Translations under genes and position numbers: made by a program
Origin: Oscillatoriophycideae cyanobacterium NC_groundwater_1537_Pr4_S-0.65um_50_18
Lineage (GTDB): Bacteria > Cyanobacteriota > Cyanobacteriia > Elainellales > Elainellaceae
Assembly (NCBI GenBank): GCA_016208305.1
Contig: JACQYI010000058.1
Span: forward strand, 1-64,000
Length of the DNA stretch: 64,000 nt
Reading direction: 5' to 3'
Part shown: positions 17,790 to 27,122 of the stretch, piece after piece
Layout of the letters: every line of letters starts with the position of its first letter
How positions within the stretch are numbered: position 1 is the first letter of the stretch
The notes under the pieces: generated by a model
What the model was told of the DNA's origin: nothing
What the model saw: the letters and a program-made list of their open reading frames with translations, nothing else
The model's database searches: none

Positions 17790-18428
17790 ATGAGCTTACA
17801 TATTTACTTTTTGAGGCACGGTGAAACAGTTGCTAGTCGATCGGGGGGCTACTGTGGCGAGTTGGATATTGAGCTAACTGCGATCGGTAGAGAAATGGCG
17901 GCAGCTTTTGCCGAAGCCTATCGCACGTTTCCTTGGACTGCTGTGTACTGTAGCCCCAAGCGACGAGCGCTCGATACCGCTACTCCTATTTGTCAGGCGA
18001 TCGGCATGGAAATGCAGGTACGAGAAGGGCTAAAGGAAATTGCCTATGGTCAGTGGGAGGGCATGACTCCCGAAGAGGTCAGCTTGAGCTATCACGATGA
18101 CTTTATTCGCTATCTGGCCGACCCCGGCTGGAATGCGCCCACTGGGGGTGAACGAGCCGTAGACATCGCCCGACGCAGCCATGTGGTTTTAGAAGAAATT
18201 GAGCAGAAGTACCCTTCTGGCAATGTGCTGGTTGTGTCTCACAAAGCGACGATTCGGATCATGCTGTGTGGGCTACTGGGCATTGATGTGGGACGCTACC
18301 GCGATCGCTTGAGTGCGCCTGTGGCTTCAGTCAGCGCCGTCGAGTTTGGCAATCACGGGCCGTTACTGCATATATTGGGCGATCGCGCTCATTTTCCTGA
18401 GCATTTGCGTGGCCTACCGGGAAGCTAG
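17790..18428 (+). CDS. Histidine phosphatase superfamily protein (phosphoglycerate mutase-like)
   Basis: 212 residues. The N-terminal phosphate pocket FLRHGETVASRSGGYCG carries the catalytic RHG (His10), with YCSPKRRALDTATPI supplying the second Arg, EIAYGQWEGMT the usual acid region, and VVSHKATIRIML the second catalytic His. The family includes cofactor-dependent phosphoglycerate mutase and small-molecule phosphatases such as CobC and sugar phosphatases; the length and the GxWEG motif fit the phosphatase side. The substrate is unknown. Confidence 0.88.
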   Translation: MSLHIYFLRHGETVASRSGGYCGELDIELTAIGREMAAAFAEAYRTFPWTAVYCSPKRRALDTATPICQAIGMEMQVREGLKEIAYGQWEGMTPEEVSLSYHDDFIRYLADPGWNAPTGGERAVDIARRSHVVLEEIEQKYPSGNVLVVSHKATIRIMLCGLLGIDVGRYRDRLSAPVASVSAVEFGNHGPLLHILGDRAHFPEHLRGLPGS

Positions 18429-18633
18429 ACATTGCAAAATTTGATCTCGGAGCAAAAAAATCCCTCAGATCTGTAAATTCTGAGAGCAGGGGGAGGGTCT
18501 GTGATTTCCTGAAACTGGCGCTGCTCATCCGTCATTGTGCCTGGAAAGGCTTTCTGGAGAGCTATCGAAGCGCTATAGTTTGTCAAGAGCAATTCGCGCA
18601 ATCTCTAACTTTAGTTCACACCTTGACGCATCC

Positions 18634-19455
18634 ATGACTGATTTATCTTTAACGACTGCTGCTCCTCGTCCTCGATGGCATGTGATTTTTTTCACGGTCG
18701 TCCTTCATCTAGCAGCGCTACTCGCTTTTGTACCTGGCTACTTTAGCTGGGCAGCCGTGGGTGTAGCTCTCTTCCTGCATTGGCTGACCATTGGGTTAGG
18801 TATCTCTCTTGGATTCCACCGCTTAGTCAGCCACCGCAGTTTCAAAGTACCCCAATGGCTAGAGTACTTTTTGGTGCTATGTGGCACTTTGTCGGGTCAA
18901 GGCGGCGTACTGGGCTGGGTTGGATATCATCGGGCACACCATCTCTACACTGACAAAGCTGCTGATCCCCATAATTCCAATGAGGGATTGTGGTGGAGCC
19001 ATATTAGTTGGCTGATGCACAGTGTTCCAACCCGCAGCGAACTCCCTCGATTGACCAAAGACATTGCCAACGATCGCTTCTATCAGTTCTGTCATAACCA
19101 GTACATTCCACTCCAGGGAGCACTGGCAGTTCTGCTGTATCTAATCGGCGGTATGCCCTTTTTGGTTTGGGGGGTGTTTGTCCGCCTCTTTTTAGGGTTT
19201 CACTGCACCTGTTTTGTCAATAGCGTTTGTCACAAGTTTGGCTACCGCTCTCACGAAACAAACGATCGCTCAACCAACTGCTGGTGGGTTTCACTGCTCA
19301 CTTATGGCGAAGGGTGGCACAACAACCATCATGCCGCTCAGTCTTCAGCGCGATTTGGATTTCAGTGGTGGGAGGTGGATGTCAATTGGTGGACCATTTG
19401 CCTGCTACAGGCTGTGGGTTTAGCGACTCACGTTAAGCAGGCTAAAGCCAACTAG
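18634..19455 (+). CDS. desC: Acyl-lipid delta-9-type fatty acid desaturase
   Basis: 273 residues from the ATG at 18634; upstream in-frame codons are not family-like. All three His boxes for the di-iron centre are present: HRLVSH (62-67), HRAHH (about 99-103) and HNNHH (about 229-233), among four membrane segments. It introduces the first double bond (usually delta-9) into acyl chains of membrane glycerolipids using reduced ferredoxin, which matters for membrane fluidity and cold adaptation. A strong terminator follows. The symbol reflects closest family; regiospecificity cannot be read from the sequence. Confidence 0.9.
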   Translation: MTDLSLTTAAPRPRWHVIFFTVVLHLAALLAFVPGYFSWAAVGVALFLHWLTIGLGISLGFHRLVSHRSFKVPQWLEYFLVLCGTLSGQGGVLGWVGYHRAHHLYTDKAADPHNSNEGLWWSHISWLMHSVPTRSELPRLTKDIANDRFYQFCHNQYIPLQGALAVLLYLIGGMPFLVWGVFVRLFLGFHCTCFVNSVCHKFGYRSHETNDRSTNCWWVSLLTYGEGWHNNHHAAQSSARFGFQWWEVDVNWWTICLLQAVGLATHVKQAKAN

Positions 19456-19485
19456 AGCGTAATTTCTTTTAAGCATTGTTTCTTC

Positions 19486-19516
19486 AATCAGCCCAGATTT
19501 TGGGCTGATTTTTTTA
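19486..19516 (+). terminator. Rho-independent terminator after desC
   Basis: Perfect ten-base stem AATCAGCCCA / TGGGCTGATT followed by seven T residues in total, 31 bp after the desC stop. It is a textbook intrinsic terminator. Confidence 0.9.
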
Positions 19517-19607
19517 GGCTTAAAATCATCAGGTTTTGGGCATTTTTGTAGATCGCGTCCTACTAAAAATGCCCAAAGTGGCTCTGCGATCGCCTTGATT
19601 GCAGACC

Positions 19608-20777
19608 TTACCGATTGGAGGTGAACTTATCTGTTAACCGCTGCAATTGCGTGGTTACTGCCGTCCCTATATTTTTGAGAAAGGATTGATTTTTTGCAAG
19701 GCGATGTATCCAAATGTAGTCTTCTCCCTCTGGTGAACATTTCTTCTGAATGAGTGCATTTGAGTAATGAAGATTTGCTCCAGAGCGATCGGTACGATAT
19801 CCAGAAGATGTCCACTCACCATAGGGATCGTTGACAAAAAATCCGTAAGGATCGTATCCCCGCACGACAATAATATGTCCAAAGCTGGTGAAATAGCCGT
19901 GAATAATGCAGGGACGACCTTCGGCGATCGCTTTGCGCAGATCAGAAAGCTTACCGCGACGGGTGAAGTCATTGATCAGACCATAAGAACGAGACATTAA
20001 AGCTAAATCATTGGCATCCCAGCGGCTAAGATTGTTGTTCTGCATGTACAAATACAGTTCGTCTTCCCATTGCTTGACGTCAATTCTTTGCTTGATCTGA
20101 AAATACGCCATCGCCATCGCAAATGAGGTGACGTTGCAGGCACCTGTTGGATTAAAGGCATTATCGAGCTGGCTTTTGTGAGGTATATTTAACCGTTTGG
20201 TTGTTGGAATTCCTCCTGGGTTGATGGGGGGTTGAGGAATTGGAACAACTTGGGGTTGCTGATTGATAAACTGCATTTGGGAAAGGAGAATATACCAGGT
20301 GTTGCGCGGTGGATCTCCCAAAAATTTATCAAACAGGGCTACTTTGAGATACTTCCCTTCGATCGCCCAAGACTGTAGCTCAAATATCGTATTTGCTGCA
20401 ACGGCTACTTCATCAGCTTGCTGCGAAACTGCTCCAGAAACTTGCTTAGAGTCAGGCTTCTGTTTGAAAACAGTGTTTTGAGTCACTCTAATACTTGAAA
20501 GTCGGATGAGCTGCACATCAGGTATATACACATACCAGGTATTGCGGGGTGGAGACCCTAAGAATTTTCCGAGAAGTGCAATGCTGAGATGACTTTGATT
20601 CACCAGTTTCCAGGAATGGATACTGAAAACTCTGCCAGCTAAGACTGCGATTTTGTCATAGGGTGATATTTGTGCAGCATTTTCAGTAGTTTGCTTGAAA
20701 ACCGTGTCTTTAATGACTTTGATCTGCATGAGCAATAGTCTGAAGGATTTGAATGGGTATAGAGATGCTGGCAACAT
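19608..20777 (-). CDS. C39-like papain-fold peptidase with two N-terminal repeats
   Basis: 389 residues. Residues ~195-370 are a peptidase C39-like domain: Cys214 in GACNVTSFAMAMAYF, His in FTSFGHIIVVRGYD (about 300) and Asp in FVNDPYGEW. The N-terminal half holds two copies of a ~75-residue unit (19-91 and 96-171), each beginning I-V-x-x-T-V-F-K-Q and ending KFLG(S/D)PPRNTWY, probably small beta-barrel binding modules. No signal peptide is evident. A start at the internal ATG (20729) just before repeat one is possible, but the upstream ATG has a weak AGGA. Likely a cell-wall or extracellular endopeptidase or amidase; the substrate is unknown. It is convergent with desC. Confidence 0.82.
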   Translation of the reverse strand: MLPASLYPFKSFRLLLMQIKVIKDTVFKQTTENAAQISPYDKIAVLAGRVFSIHSWKLVNQSHLSIALLGKFLGSPPRNTWYVYIPDVQLIRLSSIRVTQNTVFKQKPDSKQVSGAVSQQADEVAVAANTIFELQSWAIEGKYLKVALFDKFLGDPPRNTWYILLSQMQFINQQPQVVPIPQPPINPGGIPTTKRLNIPHKSQLDNAFNPTGACNVTSFAMAMAYFQIKQRIDVKQWEDELYLYMQNNNLSRWDANDLALMSRSYGLINDFTRRGKLSDLRKAIAEGRPCIIHGYFTSFGHIIVVRGYDPYGFFVNDPYGEWTSSGYRTDRSGANLHYSNALIQKKCSPEGEDYIWIHRLAKNQSFLKNIGTAVTTQLQRLTDKFTSNR

Positions 20778-21038
20778 TCTAGTCCTGATGTTCCTTTTCT
20801 AAAAGGTGCTCGCAGCCATCCTTTCAGAAACTCAATGCCTCATTCAGCTTGAAATAAGATTACGTATAGCATTCCTCAAGGCAGAAACCTTTTGTCTCGA
20901 TCTCCCTAAAAAGATTAAATAGAGTCTCTCTTGTGATTGATGGAGACTGTTAACTCTCAACCTAAGATCGGTAGTGTAAATCACAAATTCACTCCATCTC
21001 TGCATTCGCTTCTGTTTGCAATTTGGAAGGAGGAAACC

Positions 21039-21773
21039 ATGGTATTAGGACATCACAAGCGCGCAGTTGGCACATTCTCAAGCCATCAAGCTGCCGAAAA
21101 GGCTTTGCGGGAGTTGAGAGACAGCGGCTTTCAGATGGATCGTGTTTCAGTGGTGGGTCGAGATATCGATCGCCATAGCGAATTGGCTGGAGCCGAAGCC
21201 AGCGATCGCCTTTCCGATGCAGGCAGACGGGCAGCTCATGACTCCGAAGCCAAGACAGGCGCGAAAACGGGTGCAGTGGCAGGTGGAACTTTGGGCGGTT
21301 TGACTGGACTGCTGGTTGGTTTGGGCGCATTAGCTATTCCTGGTATTGGCCCTGTTATGTTGGGTGGTGCAGCCGCAACTGCACTAGCAACAACGATCTC
21401 AGGGGGCGCTATTGGAGCCGCTGCGGGTGGTTTAGTTGGCGGATTGGTTGGCTTAGGAATCCCTGAGGATCGGGCCAAGGTTTATAGCGATCGCGTTTCT
21501 AAGGGCGATTACTTGGTCATGGTTGAAGGCTCTGATGAAGAAATTCACCGTGCTGAACAAATTCTCAACCACGGCGGCATTCAAGACTGGGGAATTTACG
21601 ACAATACAACCGCCAGAAATGACGCTGACTACCCTGCTGGCACTCTCTACAACGACGGTACCCCTTACACAGGCAGCGCTCCCGTCCCCGGTAGCCATGA
21701 TCCTGCGGTGCATCCTGCTGGCACTCTCTATCCTGAGGGCACTACCCCCCCCAACGTGCGCAATCCCCGCTAA
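21039..21773 (+). CDS. Stress-type protein with YflT-like domain and glycine-zipper segment
   Basis: 244 residues from the ATG at 21039, which has an excellent AAGGAGG six bases upstream; in-frame codons before it are not needed. Residues 5-50 (RAVGTFSSHQAAEKALREL to RVSVVGRDID) match the heat-induced/general stress YflT-like domain. A 60-residue Gly/Ala stretch with repeated GGxxG (AGGTLGGLTGLLVGLGALAI) could insert in or associate with membranes. A second short domain (GDYLVMVEGSDEEIHRAEQIL) follows, and the tail has a tandem DYPAGTLYNDGTPYTG / HPAGTLYPEGTTPP repeat. A BON lipoprotein gene follows, consistent with envelope stress. Confidence 0.82.
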   Translation: MVLGHHKRAVGTFSSHQAAEKALRELRDSGFQMDRVSVVGRDIDRHSELAGAEASDRLSDAGRRAAHDSEAKTGAKTGAVAGGTLGGLTGLLVGLGALAIPGIGPVMLGGAAATALATTISGGAIGAAAGGLVGGLVGLGIPEDRAKVYSDRVSKGDYLVMVEGSDEEIHRAEQILNHGGIQDWGIYDNTTARNDADYPAGTLYNDGTPYTGSAPVPGSHDPAVHPAGTLYPEGTTPPNVRNPR

Positions 21774-21965
21774 TTTCTGCACACAGCTTGACTAATGCAA
21801 GTCATTGCCGTTGATGCAGTCAATACAGTCGATAAGTCACAGTCGATAAGTCAGAATTCCTTAGACGTTTATCTTTCTGGAAAGTTGGCTATATCAACTT
21901 TTCAGAGAGATAAATGGCCTGAGGTTCTTAACTCTTTGCTTGAATCTATGTGGAGAACAAAAACA

Positions 21966-22418
21966 ATGAATAAGCTCGTACTCTTTCTATTAAGCGGTTG
22001 TTTAATGGTTGCTGCCTCAGCATGTACTACCGCTAAGACAACTTCAGATGCTCCTAACTCTACAGAAAATAATGGGCAAGTGCCAACGGAGCAGGGTGCC
22101 CAAACAGCACAAGATGATGCTCAAAATGACATTCGCCAAAAGCAGCTTGATTCAGATATTCGCGCTCGTGAGCAGCGGAATGAGGCGACTGGTGGCGATG
22201 CCGATCGCGCAGAGGGTGATCTTCAAAGTGAGGTTCGCAGCAAGCTTGAGGCCAATCTTCCTAACAGTAAGCTCGCTGTAGATGCTGAAGATGGAGCTGT
22301 AAAAGTTTCTGGAACTGTTCAAACCCAAGAGCAGCTTGACAAGATTGAGCCGCTGGCCAAGGAAATTAAAGGGGTGCAGAGTGTTGTAGTTGAAGCTACA
22401 GTGGCTCCTGCTCAATAG
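21966..22418 (+). CDS. BON-domain lipoprotein
   Basis: 150 residues from ATG 21966, with GGAG upstream (TGGAGAACAAAAACA). A lipoprotein signal ends at the lipobox-like AASAC (about residue 18-20) followed by TTAKTT. Residues ~45-85 are charged and Gln-rich. The C-terminal ~70 residues form a BON domain: DLQSEVRSKLEANLP, DGAVKVSGTVQTQEQLDKIEPLA, GVQSVVVE. BON domains bind phospholipid and occur in osmotic-shock proteins such as OsmY. It lies ~190 bp after the stress protein gene on the same strand. Confidence 0.85.
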   Translation: MNKLVLFLLSGCLMVAASACTTAKTTSDAPNSTENNGQVPTEQGAQTAQDDAQNDIRQKQLDSDIRAREQRNEATGGDADRAEGDLQSEVRSKLEANLPNSKLAVDAEDGAVKVSGTVQTQEQLDKIEPLAKEIKGVQSVVVEATVAPAQ

Positions 22419-22469
22419 AGCTTTGTCTACTGGAGCAATCTTGTAGGATGGATTGCCACACTTAATTCG

Positions 22470-22528
22470 GCTATAGAACATATTTTGAGAGGTGCACGGA
22501 GCGCACCTCTCAAAATATGTTCTATAGC
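22470..22528. repeat. Perfect 26-bp-arm palindrome with GC-rich centre
   Basis: Arms 22470-22495 and 22503-22528 are exact inverse copies and enclose the 7-nt centre ACGGAGC, giving a very stable hairpin 52 bp after the BON gene stop. No U-run follows, so it is not a standard terminator, though it could protect the 3' end. The centre (TGC-ACGGAGC-GCA) recalls the GCGC-GGA-GCGC centre of palindromes at 50885 and 50922. Confidence 0.85.
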
Positions 22529-22564
22529 TAACCATTACTGAGTAACTTCTCTTAAGGAAGTGCT

Positions 22565-22713
22565 GGGTGCATCTCGTTGTTAGGAGAGCAGATATTTTGA
22601 GTGAAGTGTGTAGTGGGATGATGGGAGAGTGAACAACGGCGATCGCATCATTCCACCTTCCCGCTCTTGTACCATTTAGAGGCCCCCCAACTGCCAGATG
22701 CGCTCGGCAGTGC
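22565..22713 (-). repeat. ~150-bp dispersed intergenic repeat, copy A (inverse)
   Basis: Inverse copy of 42059-42204. Matching blocks (minus strand) run from GCGCATCTGGCAG through CCTCTAAATG, ACAAGAGCGGGA, GATGCGATCGC, GTTGTTCACTCTCCCATCAT and CTCAAAATATCTGCTC to GAGATGCACCC. It contains an internal GGGATGATG/CATCATCCC-type hairpin. Located between convergent genes. Confidence 0.85.
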
Positions 22714-22757
22714 TCAAGAGAATCTACTCGTTAATTATTTATGATTCGCTAAAGCAG

Positions 22758-22787
22758 AAAAAGCAGAACCGTTAGGTTCTGCTTTTT
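22758..22787 (-). terminator. Intrinsic terminator of the 475-residue gene (possibly bidirectional)
   Basis: Perfect 13-base stem (AAAAAGCAGAACC / GGTTCTGCTTTTT) with loop GTTA. T-runs on both strands allow use in both directions. It lies 23 bp after the stop of the minus-strand gene at 22811. Confidence 0.88.
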
Positions 22788-22810
22788 CTATTTTCTACCT
22801 TTTCTCATAG

Positions 22811-24238
22811 TCACTTTTTGCTGTCGCTTTGTTCTATAACTTTCGAGAGCACTGGTGTGTCTTGAAAAGTTACTCCAAATAGCTTCTCCAAAATTTCCAG
22901 CGGATTTTTATGAGGTAAGCCCATTTCTACATGCAGCTTATGGGTGAGAGACTGCTGCTCTCGCGTCATACGCTGGCTGGTCTGAGAAGCAGAGCGGGCT
23001 AAATCGCGGAACGCCGTCATGATCACCGGGAAGGAATTTTGCAACATCACGGCTGTCTCATCTGTTGAGAATTGTACGATTAACCGCTTCGTTTTGCTAT
23101 TAACCAATCGGTGAATGGCAGTATCCGATCGCTCTTCAACGACCCACTTGGCATGAGGCATAGCCAGTTCGCTCAGGGCAGCGAATATGCGCAGCCGCTC
23201 TAGCACGACAACACTCTGCTGAGGGTCGGCCAGGTAGTAGGTCGCAGTATTGGCCTTGGGCAGCTCAGTGAGAATAAACTTCTTGGGGCGAGGGGTTGCC
23301 GATACCGCAGGAGTCGCTGGAGCCTGGGTTGCGGGTGCGATCGCTGCACTGTCTGCCAGAGCCGTTAGCTGTGTAATGGTGTGTGCGGTTTCAGAAGATA
23401 CCGATAGCGACTCGCGACGCTGCACCCCAGAGAGTAGCCCAGTCTCTTCTACGGGAAGGCTGAGAGTCTGCTCGGAGATAGCAGGGAGAGACTGTAATCG
23501 CGTTTGAATTTCGACAGGCAGCTCAAGCGGCTCTACTTTCCAGCGATAGCGATCGAGCTTGCCGCCCTCATACATACAGGTGGGATAGTGGTATCTCTCT
23601 GATCTAACCCATTCATAGGTTACAGGATCGAGATAGTCGAGACAGAGGTAAATTTCAGGCACATCTTCCTGCCCTCGCTCAAAGGTATACTCGGCAGGAG
23701 GTGGCTCAATGGAGGCTAAACGCACAACTTGAGTTTGAGCAGACTCTGAATCTACCAGCTTGAAAACATTGTGGGGCGGGGTGAAGACAATCCTTCCCTC
23801 TGCATCTGGAAAGTAGCTGAGAGAAACGCCGCTGGGCACATAGAAAAGTGCGCCAATATAGCGATCGAGCTTGGGTTTGCGCCGCACCAAGTAGACAAAA
23901 TACTGAGTGGGATGCGCTAAATTGAGTTTCTGAAAGGAGTAATCTTTTTTGAGGACTAGCCTTGTGCAGCGTTCTGCGGGCTTTCGGGTCAGAGAACCTT
24001 TGCCTTCACGGGCTGCTAATTCTGACCTGCTAAAGTCAATGACTTCGCGGGTTTGTTCAGCACTTAGCTGGGTGAGCAGCAGTTGACAGAGCGATTGCTT
24101 GGCTTGAGGGTCTAGCCGCAGTGCCATTTCAAATAGCTCTGAGTGGCGGAGTGCATGAGCCTCAGGCGAGAGCTGCTTCAGAGCAGTGGAGTCAGATTCA
24201 GGATTGCTGACGCGGTTAAAAGGGGGGTAGTAAACCAT
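22811..24238 (-). CDS. Conserved-looking cyanobacterial protein, unknown function
   Basis: 475 residues, soluble. The N-terminal ~250 residues look folded (RLVLKKDYSFQKLNLAHPTQY; RYIGALFYVPSGVSLSYFPD; ERYHYPTCMYEGGKLDRYRW). A Pro/Ala/Thr-rich linker (about 290-325, ATQAPATPAVSATPRPK) leads to a C-terminal domain of about 150 residues (FILTELPKANTATYYLADP to LEILEKLFGVTF). No catalytic motif stands out. It is a single gene closed by its own terminator. Confidence 0.68.
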   Translation of the reverse strand: MVYYPPFNRVSNPESDSTALKQLSPEAHALRHSELFEMALRLDPQAKQSLCQLLLTQLSAEQTREVIDFSRSELAAREGKGSLTRKPAERCTRLVLKKDYSFQKLNLAHPTQYFVYLVRRKPKLDRYIGALFYVPSGVSLSYFPDAEGRIVFTPPHNVFKLVDSESAQTQVVRLASIEPPPAEYTFERGQEDVPEIYLCLDYLDPVTYEWVRSERYHYPTCMYEGGKLDRYRWKVEPLELPVEIQTRLQSLPAISEQTLSLPVEETGLLSGVQRRESLSVSSETAHTITQLTALADSAAIAPATQAPATPAVSATPRPKKFILTELPKANTATYYLADPQQSVVVLERLRIFAALSELAMPHAKWVVEERSDTAIHRLVNSKTKRLIVQFSTDETAVMLQNSFPVIMTAFRDLARSASQTSQRMTREQQSLTHKLHVEMGLPHKNPLEILEKLFGVTFQDTPVLSKVIEQSDSKK

Positions 24239-25290
24239 GTGACAAGCTTGAGGTAGCGCTGTGTTAAAGGGGGGAGCCGGATGAGAAGATTAGTGCTGAA
24301 GTTTTGTAAAACGAGTACTAATATACTAGTAAACGACTAAACGAACGGTCTAAAGCGACCAGACAATGAGCGATCTAAAAAAATTGCTTGAGGAGAGGTG
24401 TAGAGCCGACCTTTAAGGGGCAGTAGAGCTGTGGCTCTTACTGATCCCTATATTTGCACTAGAACCCTGATATGTAATGATGTGAGACGCTACCCTCGCA
24501 AAAACCTTATCTGTAGATATAGCTTGTTTAAACTTAGGGGCGATCGTCTAAGTACAACTTCGCCTAAAAGATAGATTAAAGCAGCGCATCAGACTTTGCA
24601 GCTCCGAATGTTCCTCTTTATATAACTGGCACATTAGATCTTTAAGCAGCGTTACACAGCTCATTCCCTTATGGCTTTCAGAAAGGTAACTGGGCTGAAA
24701 GCCTTCTCAGAGTATGCCTTGAAGAAATATAGGAACTCTGTCTAAAGCTCTAAAAAACGCAGATTGAGCCAGAGAATTGGACAGGATTGTCTTCACTATT
24801 TGTAATACTTTACCTGGCTAGGTGTCGCTAGAGAAGCAGGATGGCTAATTAGAATATTTTGTGGTAAGAGCGTTCTAATTAAGTCGGTGATCGGTTTCAG
24901 AGGAGATCTGCACCTTCAGCTACTCTCATCTTTGGGGTATCGCCGCTGTTCACTTTCCTATAATCCCACTCTCTCATCACTCAAAATATCTGCTCCCCTC
25001 ACGACGAGATGCATCCTTGAAGAACTTTTTTAAGGGAGTGTAGTGATCGGCAGTCGCTCAAAAAGTTCTTAGGTTTAATTTTGCCAGGAGCCTGAGAGTA
25101 TGTGACGCGCGTCACAAACCTTTGATAGCCTCACACAATTCAAGATTTCACCCGACTAGATCAGCTCAATAAAGTACGGATCTCTTGTTCCAGCCCTGTA
25201 GATCTGAATATACGGTCGAAGTCGTTTCACTCGTAATCAAACCAGGGGCAGCATTACCGTGAACCTCCGCAGAATACCAGGAAGCATCAC
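24239..25290. other. Kilobase without a gene
   Basis: Only very short frames occur. Contents: a GGCTTTCAG/CTGAAAGCC stem near 24680-24706, repeat copy B at 24942-25016, then a perfect 11-bp stem AAGAACTTTTT (25020-25030) with its inverse at 25060-25070. AT-rich stretches near 24310-24340 may hold the promoter of the minus-strand gene. AGGAAG precedes the start at 25291. Confidence 0.55.
24942..25016 (+). repeat. Dispersed intergenic repeat, copy B (right half only)
   Basis: 75 bp matching the right half of 42124-42204: GCTGTTCACT, CTCTCTCATCACTCAAAATA, TCTGCTCCCCT and ACGACGAGATGCA. The left half of the ~150-bp unit is missing, so this copy is truncated or was copied in part. Confidence 0.85.
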
Positions 25291-26943
25291 ATGGATCTAA
25301 CGCTCAAGGGAATCCCAGAAGAGCAAGCGTTGATATACCTGCGCTTTGTGATTGATCACGTTTCGTCAGCAACGTGCCTGTATGATGCGCAGGGAAATGC
25401 TCTCTACGCCAATGAAAAGTTTGTAGGGTTAACACAGCAATTGTTGCCAAGGGTGAGCTTTTTAGAGTATTTCTCTGCCTGGATACCCCCTAAAACTCTA
25501 GAAAATCACTGGGCTGCTGCCCTGCGGGGTAAGCCAGCAGCATTTACCCTTCAGCCTGCTCCTATGAAGCAGCCGGTTGGCTGCTCTCTGCATGCCCCTA
25601 TTCCGGGGGGTGCGGTCATCCTCACAGTCGAGCCGATCGAGCAGGGCAACCTGTTCCAATCCGAAGAGTCCTATGAGACAAATTTTGCTCAACTCTTTAA
25701 TACGCCGAGTTTGGCGATCGCTCTGATGAACTGCAAGGGGCAGGGCTTTCGCTTCAACGATCGCTTCTGTGAAATTTTCTATGGTGCAGCTGAGGCTCCA
25801 GCCACCTCGCTAGATGACTTGGTGCATCCCGAAGACCAAGATCTAGACGCCGACTTGCGGCAGCGGCTCGTGACGGGCGAAATTCCTCACTACACGATCG
25901 AGCAGCGGTTTATTGCAGCTAATCAAGATGTGATCTGGATGAATAAAACGGTGCTGATCACCCCTGCGCCCTTCAGCTTGACGGCTGAAAGCCAATACTT
26001 AACGGTGCTGCTGGAAGACATCACCGAAACCAAAAAGGTCTACCATGCTCTGGCTTGGTCTGAAGGTAAATGGCATGAATTTGTCTCGACTAGCTCAAAC
26101 CTTTATCTAGAGTGCGGTTTGGCTGGGCAGATTGTCTATGCTAGCTCTATGATTAAGCCTATTTTGGGTTATAGCGCTGATGAAGTGCTGGACAGCTATC
26201 TGTCTGATCTGATTCATCCAGAAGATCTGAATCAGTTTGACCAGGCGCTTAGATCATGGACAAACCGTTTGGAGACAGGCAAACCTGGCATTGAGTGCCG
26301 CTGGCAGCATAAAACAGGTGAGTGGGTTTATCTCTATTTGCAGGGCAAGCGGTTTGCGCCTACTGTCGATAGCAGCACGCTGTTGATTCAAGCCTACAAT
26401 GTGACCGATCGCCGCATTTTAGAAGAAGAACTGACGCGGTTTAAAGCGCTGACGCTAAATATACCAGGGGCAACTTTCCGCTGTAGTGCGGACTATTCTA
26501 TGGGATTTTTGAGCCATAGAATTGAAGAAATCACGGGATATCCAGCTACAGACTTTATCAACGATCGCGTGCGTTCTTACTTAAGCATTGTCTACCCGCC
26601 CGATCGCCAAAAGCTGCTGTCTAAGATCAGGATGAGATCTGCCTCGTACTCGGTAGAGTATCGAATTGTGCGTGCAAATGGATCGCTACGGCAAGTGTGT
26701 GAGCGGGGTCAACGCACCTTTGATCGCAATGGTAATTTGCTTTGGATGGATGGCATTATTTCTGATGCCGATCGCCAATCTCAAAATCTTCAAAGCGGTA
26801 CGTCAGAAAAAATGATGCAGTCGCTTCCCAATCGTGCATCTGAATACATCAATTTGAATGAAGAGCGGATCATGCGAGATTCTCTTCCTCAAATTAAAGC
26901 TACACATACCTCTCAAAATTTAAGCGGCTGGGAATCTCATTAA
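25291..26943 (+). CDS. Multi-PAS protein without an output domain (first of two paralogues)
   Basis: 550 residues built of three or four PAS/PAC units: about 10-110 (degenerate), 130-250 (ending LLEDITETKK), 255-375 (ending YNVTDRRILEEEL) and 380-500 (ending WMDGIISDADR). It has no histidine kinase, GGDEF, EAL or HTH domain and no membrane segment. PAS units sense redox, light or ligands or mediate pairing, so the protein must pass its signal to a partner. Shared strings with the protein at 27123-28616 (LIHP(E/Q)D, GIECRW, FINDRVRS, LSIV) show tandem duplication. AGGAAG lies just before the ATG. The last ~50 residues are not conserved between the two. Confidence 0.85.
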   Translation: MDLTLKGIPEEQALIYLRFVIDHVSSATCLYDAQGNALYANEKFVGLTQQLLPRVSFLEYFSAWIPPKTLENHWAAALRGKPAAFTLQPAPMKQPVGCSLHAPIPGGAVILTVEPIEQGNLFQSEESYETNFAQLFNTPSLAIALMNCKGQGFRFNDRFCEIFYGAAEAPATSLDDLVHPEDQDLDADLRQRLVTGEIPHYTIEQRFIAANQDVIWMNKTVLITPAPFSLTAESQYLTVLLEDITETKKVYHALAWSEGKWHEFVSTSSNLYLECGLAGQIVYASSMIKPILGYSADEVLDSYLSDLIHPEDLNQFDQALRSWTNRLETGKPGIECRWQHKTGEWVYLYLQGKRFAPTVDSSTLLIQAYNVTDRRILEEELTRFKALTLNIPGATFRCSADYSMGFLSHRIEEITGYPATDFINDRVRSYLSIVYPPDRQKLLSKIRMRSASYSVEYRIVRANGSLRQVCERGQRTFDRNGNLLWMDGIISDADRQSQNLQSGTSEKMMQSLPNRASEYINLNEERIMRDSLPQIKATHTSQNLSGWESH

Positions 26944-27035
26944 AGCTCTGGGTTGGACTAGAGTGGGTTGGGGTTTTAGAAGCTGGGTGATGTCAGGAGT
27001 TGGTTCATCAGCATATCTGTTATCAAAAAAAATGA

Positions 27036-27071
27036 GTTAGGGGTGAAGGGGGGTGCCCCTCCACCCCTAAC
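27036..27071. repeat. Imperfect palindrome between the PAS genes
   Basis: Arms GTTAGGGGTG-A-AGGGG and CCCCT-C-CACCCCTAAC around GGTG, one mismatch. It may end or weaken transcription from the first PAS gene, or stabilise its 3' end; no U-run is present. It has G/C-rich arms but lacks the GCGC centre of the other palindromes. Confidence 0.75.
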
Positions 27072-27122
27072 CCCCTGATTTTCTAGTTTAATTACGCCTA
27101 ACTACTTAATCTCAACACCTGT

